From the NCBI RefSeq assembly GCF_000720425.1, contig NZ_JOAJ01000005.1, positions 372,001 to 436,000 of the forward strand: 64,000 nucleotides of DNA, read 5' to 3'. The translations under genes and the position numbers were made by a program. The DNA is from Nocardia rhamnosiphila NBRC 108938 (GTDB lineage Bacteria; Actinomycetota; Actinomycetes; Mycobacteriales; Mycobacteriaceae). The notes under the pieces are model-generated. The model had not been told where the DNA came from, made no database searches, and saw nothing but the letters and a program-made list of their open reading frames with translations. Below, piece by piece: positions 40,401 through 49,400 of this stretch (positions within the stretch are counted from its first letter, which is position 1; every line of letters begins with the position of its first letter).

Positions 40401-43400
40401 CCCCTATACCGATGTCCCCCGCGGCGACCGCACCGCCGACCCCCGGATCGCCGACGGCCGCTTCCCGATGCACGACCGGGAGGCCATGGGCGGGCTGCGG
40501 GACCTCATCGCCGAGGCGGTCCGTGCGGTGGGCGCCGACGATTTCGCCCGGGCAGTGGCCGATGCCGCGAACCGGCCCGGCAGCCATCGGATCCCCGACG
40601 ACGACCCGGATCGGCGTCCCAACGCCGACCGGGACTGGGCCCGCCTGGTCGGGGTCGATCTCACCGGCGCCGACGACGCGACCTTCGTACGCATCTACGA
40701 GGCCTACCGGGACGGCCGGATCGAGAACCATGAGGGCCTCAGCCCCGAGGACCTGGCCGCCGAACTCGGCCGTCTGCGGCGCGAAGTCCGGGACCGGGCC
40801 CGGCGGATCGCCGCACTGGGCCGGCTGCTCGACGAATACGCGCGCGGCCGGCGGCCGGACCTGGCCGCGGCGGCGGACGGGCGACTCGCGACCGGCGCCG
40901 GTGATCCACCTCCGGCGGGGCCGGGACCGGAGGGGCCGTTGCTCGGTCCGGCGGGGCCGGGTCCGCAAGGGCCGTTGCTCGGTCCGGAAGGGCCGGGACC
41001 TCAGGGGCCGCCGCCTGGTTCGCAGGGGCCGCTGTCCGGTTCCGAGGGCTCACTCGCACCGCGTACCGGCGACGAGACACCACCACCCGGGCCGGAGGCC
41101 GGTGACTCCGGCGACGGTAGCGGGAAACCGCCGGACACGCCTCCCGCGGTCCCGGGAGATCCCGGTGAGGGCCCGGACGACTCCGGTCCGCGGGCGGAGT
41201 CCGGACCGGGGGCGGCCCCCGCGCTCCCCGATTCCTATACGGAACTGATGGATTGGGTGGAGCTGCGCCGGGCCGAGATCGCGGTCGACGCGGCCGCCGA
41301 CGAAGCGGCCTGGGCCCGTCGGCAGGCCGCCGACCGGCCCGGCGACGGACTCTTGCGATTCCGCGCCGAACAAGCGGATCGGATGCTCGGCTACGCCCGC
41401 GAACGGATCGACCGGATCCGGTTGGCCCAGGTGGACCGAGCGGCATGGAATGCCCGGATGGACGCCGACCGGGCGCGCTTCCTGGCCGATATGGACCCGG
41501 ACAACTGGCTCGCCGGCCAGCGGGCCGATCTGGCCGAATGGGTCGCCCGGATGGCCGCGGAGCGGGCGCGGTGGTGGCAGGACATGCTGGGAGGTCCGGG
41601 TGGGGGCACCCCACCGGGGCCGCCGCCGGGCGAGCCGGGACCCGACTCCGATTCCGGGCCCACCGGGCCGAAGCCGGATTCCGCGCCCGACCCCGAGGGT
41701 GCGCCGGAGCCGGACTCGGGAGAGTCGGTGGATAAGGCTGTGGCGCCCGGCGATCCGGAGCGCGGGGAAACGGGTTCTGCGGCGGAGGACGGAACGCCCG
41801 CCGCCGGCAACCCGGCCGATAAAGGACGGCCGGAAGATTCGGCCGATGGTGTGCGGACCGACGACTCGCCCGACGGTGGGCGGTCCGACGACTCGGTAGT
41901 GCCGGTGGGCGAAGATGCGGAGCCGGTGGCCGAAGACCGGACGCCCGAGGTCGGCGGCAGGGAGCCGGAAGCGAAGGCCGGGATATCTCGTGGCGACGGC
42001 ACCGAGGCCGCGGGCGTCCAGCCCGAAACCGACGGTAACCTGCAGATATCCGAGGGTGCGGCGCCGGTGCCGGAGGGCGGGCGATCCGCGGCCGACGGCG
42101 CGGAGCCGGACGATCCCGGTGGCCCGCGGGCGCGGGAGGAGGACGGCGGTGCGACCGGTCCCCGGCCGCACGATCTGCTCGCCGATGCCTTGGTCGACGC
42201 CGTCGCACGGTGTGACGACCTGACCGCGCGGATCGCCGAACTCGCGTCCGGTCTGCGCGCCGATGTGGACCCGGGCGCCTTCGACACCGCGCGGATGGCC
42301 GAGACATTGGCTGAGCTGCGCGGTCACGATCTGGATGCCGAGGACCGGGTCCGCGTCGAGGAGATCGGCGATCTCCTGACCCGTCTGCTGCACGCGGAGC
42401 AGGAAGTGCGCCGGATCACCGGCCGGATCGAATACGACCGGCTGGTGGGGGAGCGGCACGGGGTCACCCGGGAGCGCGAATTCCTGCGGGCCAAGATCAC
42501 CGACCGGGCCCGCAACCTGGGCCTGCAGAACCCCGGCGGCTGGGCCGATCTGGGGCCGGAGGCCCGCGAGCGGATCGTGCTGCGTCTCGACGAGGAGACC
42601 GGATACGACGCGGTGGACGTCGCCGGTGGGATCGACGAGATGCCGCTGCACGACCGCAGCGCGGTGGGCGACCAGGAGCGGCAGCATCGCCGGGACCTGA
42701 TCCGCAAGCTGATCGCCCGGACGGCGGAATTCGACGAACTCGGCTCCCGCCTGCGGGAACTGGACCGGCAGATCGCCGGAATGGAACAGGGCCAGGAGGT
42801 CCTCGACCGGCCCCGGCCCGAGGAAGTGACCGCCGAACTGGAACGGCTCGCCCGCGAGCGCGCGGCCGAACTGCACCGCATCAAACCGCGCCGGACCATG
42901 CGCGACGATCTCGCCCGGCGGCTCGGGCCGGTGGACGAGAACGACGACCCGGCCGCGGGTCTGCTCGAACCCGGCGCGTTGGACGCGACGCTGCGTGACC
43001 TGCGTGAGGGCGCGTACCGGGAGCTCGCCGCGGGCGTCCTGCGGCCCTCGCAGTACCAGCGGCGGCTGCTGCGGATCGATGCGCTGGCGGATGCGGCCCG
43101 GGACGTGAACGAGGCCCATCACCGGATCGGCCGGCTCCAGGACGATATGGCGCGGGTGGCGGGTGTCTGGCGCGCTCTGGTGGAGGCCGAGGGCGGCCGT
43201 ATGGTGACCGATCGGGTCGGTGTGGTGGACGGCGACGTACCGCGGATCATCGTGTTCGGGCCACGTCCGGACCCGGCGAATCCGCGCGCCGATCACGACG
43301 CCGCCCTCGACCACGCCCTACGCAACAGTCTCGCCGCCGCGCAGGCCATGGTGCGCCCGGAAACCACGGTGGAGTACCGGCGGGTGCTCGCCGACCGGGC

Positions 43401-46400
43401 GGACAACTGGCGGGTCGAGGATATGGACCCACCCGAGGTCGAGCGGATGAGCACCGGGTGGGTCGCCGGTCGCCGCCTCGATATGACGAGGTGGCGGGAC
43501 GCCGCGGGCGACTGGCATCCGGTCGACCCCACCCGCCCCGGTTGGCAGACCAACCGTGACGCCCCCGACCTGCCGAAGATGTTCGGCCGGAAGGATCTGC
43601 CCGACGGTGTGAGCGGCTGGGCCAGCGAGGATGTCGTCAACGACATCGTGCTGCCCCTCGAGGATGTACCGGCGGGCAAGATCCCGGAGAGCACCCTGCC
43701 GGTCAACGCGCCGATGGCGCCGGCGCAGTACGACACCTCGGGTATCGACCCGAAGGACCTGTTCGGCCAGCACTGGGGTGCGGATGCCTACAACGTGATG
43801 CGGTTGCTGCTGATGGCCGCGCTGGTGCCGAAACATCCGGCGGTCAAGGCCTGGATCCAGCGGCATCCGGAGATCGGCCGCTGGGTGCAGGCGCGACCGT
43901 GGCTGCAGAAACTGCCGCCGTTCGGGACGGTGTTCCGCGGTTACGAATGGTTCGCGCCGCCCGGAACCGATGTGCAGCCCATGCACCGCCGCTGGCAGGA
44001 AAGCGACCACCTGCCGCGGGCCGCGATGAACGAGATCCCCGAGGGACTGCGCCGGGAGTGGGAGCGCGAGGCCGACCAGTGGGCCGAGGTGCAGCGCTGG
44101 GCCGACGAAGAATACGACCGTTTCCTCGGTGACGACACCGATATCGATCGGATCGCCGACGGTATCGAACGGTATCGGGAGGACCGGCAGCGAGCGGCGG
44201 CACGGGAATTCGTCGACCTGGTGCGGACCCGGACGGTCGGCGAACTCGGTGGTCTCGATCCGCTCGGGAATGTTCCGGCGCAGCTCGCGCGGATCGAGGC
44301 CACGATCGACCGGATGGCCGAGGAGGCCGGTGACCGGTTCGCCGTCGACGATCCCGAGCTGGTGCGCAACACGGTCGAGCAGGTCCGCGAGATGCTGCTG
44401 GGCGTGGTCGATCCGGCCGAGATCGTGCCCGGAGCCGATCCCGACGAGATCGTGCGGGCCGTCCACCCGGACGATATCGCCGAACAGCTGGCCGGGCAGA
44501 TGCGCGACGACGTACCGCGCTTCACCCGGGCCGAACTCGAACAGATCAAAAACCACCTGATGGTCGACGAGCACCGGGTGCGCGACGCCGACGACCCCGA
44601 CGGCGAACTGGTCCGGCGCCCGATGGACCGCCTCGCCGATATCGCCGAAGCCTGGCACCGGCTGCGGGCGGGCGAGCCGTTGCCGGCGGACCTCGTTCTG
44701 CTGCAGGACGCCCTCGCCGAGGCGCAGTACCTGGCCGACCACCCGCAGGCCACCTGGCAGGCGGCGAATACGTACGCCATCGGTCTCGGCCACCATTGGG
44801 ATTCGCAGCGTCCCCCACTCACCGGGTGGCGGGCCGGCCGCCCCTACGCGCTACCCCCGCTGCAACCGGACGCGGCGTACCTGCCGCCGGGCAGCCGGGA
44901 GACAAGCGAGCGGCGACCGCCGGCCGCGCGCGACGGTGACACGCTGGAGTTTCCGGCCGCGGAACCGCCGGGCGACGGGCCCGCGCGTCCTGCTCCGGAG
45001 ACGCCGGATGGGGAATCGGTGGGATCGCCGGGGGTTCGAGCTGCGCGTGACGGTGACACGCTGGAGTTTCCTGCCGACGAAAGGGCCGGTGAGGGAGAAA
45101 ACTCGGTGCATCAGGCTCCGGAAGGACGCCGGGGCGAGGCCGGAGAATCCCCGGTCGAAGGGACGGCGGGCGGTTCGGCGACCAGCCGGCGGCCGACCCC
45201 ACCGGAGAACACCGCGCCGGATGCTCCCAGCGGGTCCGTACCGGATGATCCCGACAACCCCGACGGACCTCCGCCGGACGAGCCCGGCGGTACCCCGCCC
45301 GCGAACGGCCCGGGTGGCGGTAAGCCGCCGTCCCACCCACCGTCCTCCGCCCACAGCGCCCCGGAACCGCCGCGGGGCAGCGGACCTCCACCGCCCCCGA
45401 ACGATTCCGGCAGCTTGAACGGCCGCGGGGGCCCGGGTGATTCCGGCGGCTTGAACGGGGGCCCGGGTGACCCCGGCGGCCCGAACGCTCCCGGCGACCC
45501 CGGCGACCCCGGCGACCCGAGTAGTCCCGGCGCCCCGTTGGCCGGTGACTCCGGCGCGCCCCGGCACGGCGATCCGCTCCGTAATCTCCTGTCCTTCCTC
45601 CGGGATATGGCGGACCGGCCCCTGCAGCGCACGACCGCGCCGCTCGCCGGTGCCGTCGCCGAGCACGCGCGCAGGCTGGCCGAACACCTCGGGCTTGCCG
45701 GTGTTTTCGGTGAATTGCGCGATCCGCTCGCCGCGCTGGCCGAACTTGCCGAGATCGCCCGCGCCCGCGGCTTCCTCGACGATTTCGACAACGGGCCGCG
45801 GATGAGGTACCCCGCCGATTTCACCGAACTGTCCGCGGCGGAACGCTACGGCGACGAGCAGTACTGGCGGCACGAGGCGGATCCCGAACTCGCCGCCGCG
45901 ATGCGGGAGGAACTGCTGCGTGCGGGCCTGCCGGTGGAGGACCCGCAGCTTCCCTCTGGACAACCGCACGGCGAACTGCCGGCGGTTCGGCCGGAGGACG
46001 CGGCGGATCCCGGCCGGGACTCCGCTACCGATGCCGCGCCACGAATGGAAAGCGTCGCCGAAACACGTGACGCGCTGGCGCGCCGGCTCGGTATCGATGA
46101 CGAGGCGCTCGGCCCGGACCGTCTCGGCCCCACGGTTTCCGATCACCGCTACCGGATCCTGTTGCGTGCCGGCGCGGTGGAAGCCCTGGCGGCCGCCCAG
46201 GCCCGAGTGGACGCCGCGACCGACCCTGCCGCGCGCGCGGCTCGGCGCGACACCCGCGATATGTGGGCCCGGCTGCTGGGAATCGATCCGGAGCAGTTGA
46301 ACCGCGATCCGGCGGCCGTCCTCGATCGGGAACGCGCGGGTGTCGTCCGCGCCGCCGACGAACTGGCGGCATTCGCCGACGGTGCGGTGGCGGCCCGGCG

Positions 46401-49400
46401 GCAGGAGGATCCCCGTGCACCCGAGCCGGGCGACACCCGCCGCGGCAATGTGGTGGTAGAAGGCGAGCGGGTGCCGGTGCGCCTGGTCGCCGACGACGGT
46501 GACCGCTGGCGGGTGGCGGAAGCCGGCCGCGCGGCGCCGCCCGATGTGCCGGCGGTGCCCGCGGATCCACCGCGCCGCACACCGCTGCTGCGCCGGATCT
46601 GGGAGTGGTTGCGCGATACCGGGTACACCAACGAGACCCCGAAGTACCCCTCCGGTTCCGGGATCGACAGCGCCGGGCAGTCGTTGCTCGGCGACGAGGC
46701 CGGGCTGCCGTTGCGTAAAGCCGAGGACCCGACGCCGGGTGTCCCGGGCGACGAGTACGAGGTGCTGTCGACCAAGTTCAATCCTGTCCGCATCCTCAAA
46801 GAGGGTGTGACCCTGTGGAAGAAGCGGGAGCTGCTGCCGTTCCTGCGGCGGTTCACGTCCCGGGTGGCACCGCCCAGCGCCGATACCGCACCGCTGCTGG
46901 ACGAGGCCGGTAACGAATACCGCTACTGGTTGGACGAAGCCGACCCCGAGCTGGTGCGCCGGGAACTGGGGGTCGAACTCGACGATCTGAAACACCGGGC
47001 GGAACAGGACGATCCGGCGCTTCCGGCGGCGCCGGTAACCCGGCATCCGGCGCCGGGACCCACCCCCGCCGAACCCGACGGTGCGGAGGTGGCGCGCAGT
47101 ACCGGTGAGATCGCCGGATGGGCGGACGAACTGGCGGACGCTGCGGCCCGGCGCGACGAGCAGGCGGCGGCGCTGGTGGCGGCCGCCCGGGCTTTCGGTA
47201 TCGACCTGGGCGACCCGACTGCCGAGAACGTCCGCCGGGTGCGGGACCTGATCGAATATCAGCAGGCACGGCGGATCGGCGCACTGACCGGGCTGGCCGA
47301 CGCCGCTCGGCGCTACAACGCCGAACACGCCGATATCCCGTACAGCGACGAGGCGACCTTCTTCGACGCCAACCCGCTCGCGCGTTTCCTGCGTGAGGTG
47401 GTGACCGCCTACCGCGAACCGCACCGGGCGCCGGAGTGGCTGCCGGAATCGGTGCGGCGGCGCCAGCCCGGCCCGGCCGATCTTCTGGGCTGGGAGGGCG
47501 TGAACAACGGCGGCGAGCCCACCCGTGACTGGGGTGATCTCTTCGACAGCGACCAGCCCGGCCGGGACGACGGCCGCCGGGTCTATCTCGAACGGGCGCT
47601 GCGCCGCGACCAGATCCGTGACGAACGGGCGGTATGGGCGCAGATCCTCGGCGATATCGACCTGGCCACGCTGGACGCCGACCGGCTCGCCGATACCCTC
47701 GCCGAGCAGCTGTTCCGCATCCAGGACGCCGCGTTGCGGGTGCAGGATCTCGCCCGGCAGGCCGACGAGTTCCTGCGTCGCGACGCCGAGGTCGACGAAC
47801 TTGCCGGCCTGATCGGCGATATGGCGGCGCAGGAATGGGTCCACGCACAGGACGGGGTCATGTTCGGCGACCCGGCAGGTTTCGGTCTGCTGCCCGCCGA
47901 CCGGCCCGGCGCGCCGATGCGGCTGGTCGTCATCGACAGCCGACTCGACCACGACCGGATGCTGGCCGACGCGCTCGCGCGCTATCCGGACCTCGCCGCG
48001 GCCGTGAACGACGGCACGCTGGACGTACGGTACGCGCTCACCCGGGTGGAGCCGGGGCAGCCGCTGCCCGGCGGCGGGTACGGACCGGAGCGGATCACCG
48101 TGGCCGACGCGGGTGTACCGCGGGTCCGGCACCTCGCCGCGGAGGTCGAGGGGCGGCACGTCGATCTCACCCTCGTCGACGACGGCGACGGCTGGCGAGT
48201 GGTGCCCGACGACCCCGCCGATCCGGACCCCGGCCACCGCCTCGACGCGATGTCGCGCGCCGAAATCGACACCACCGTGGCCGAACTCGCCCGGCGGCTG
48301 GGTATCACCGACGAGGATCTGGCCGACCCGCACCGGCTCACCGCGGAACTATCGGCGCTGCGCGATCAGAACGAGATCCGGGCCGCCCAGCTCGAGGCCA
48401 TCATGGACCACGCGCGCACCGCCTGGGATATCGACACCTATCACGCGGTCACCCGAGCCCGGGACATCCTGGCGCACCGCCTCGACCCCGCGGAGACCGC
48501 CCCGCTCGGCCCGTCGCGGGCCGCGCAGACCGTCGCCGACCCCGCCACCCCGGGGGCCCGGCGGATCCAGCAGATCACCGGAATGCTCTCCTACGCCGAA
48601 GAGCTGGCGGCGCTGGATCCCGCCGCGGTCGACGCGGCCACCGCGCGGCTGCGGCAGCGCCTGGATGCCCTCGACGAAGCTGTCCGGGTGGTCGGTACCG
48701 GAGATATCGAGGAAGCGATCCGGTCTCTCGTGCACCGGCCGCATGCCCGGCCCGACCTGGTCGCCGCACTCACCGACTTCCTGACCGCTCTCGGGCGGAT
48801 CGATGTATTCGACCCCGCGACCCACGGTGACCGGGCCGTGGACCCGCGGGTGGGTCGCGCCGAGATCCCGGTGCACGAGAAGGCGGTCCGGCACCTGGTC
48901 GGTCTGATCGAGGATCTGCGTCACCTCGCCGACGCTCCGCACCGGATGGACCTGCTGGACGCCGAATCCGATCTGCTGCCCGCCACCGAACTCGGCATCG
49001 GCCACGATTTCGCCCGGACGGTCGGTGTCGATGTGCCCCCCGCGGACCTCGCCCGCTGGGACGAGGTGCTGGATCGGCACCGCCGCGGCGAGATCGGCGA
49101 CGACCATCCCGAATTCGTCCGGGTACGTGCGGAACTCGCCCGCTGGAACGAGGTCTACGAGAAGTACCGCGACGGCCGGCTGGACCGGCACGAACGCCTG
49201 ACACCCACCGAACTCGCCGAGGTCCAGGCCGAATTGCGCGCCGAGGTCCGGCAGCGGGCCCGCGATATCGCCGACCTGGCCGAACTCGCCGACCACGCCG
49301 CCCGGCTCGACGAGGCCCGATTGCGCGACGAGCGGGAGCGAGCGGTGGCCCGGGTGGAACGTGCCCGAGCCGTCCTGCCCCCGCCCCGTCCGGAGCTACC

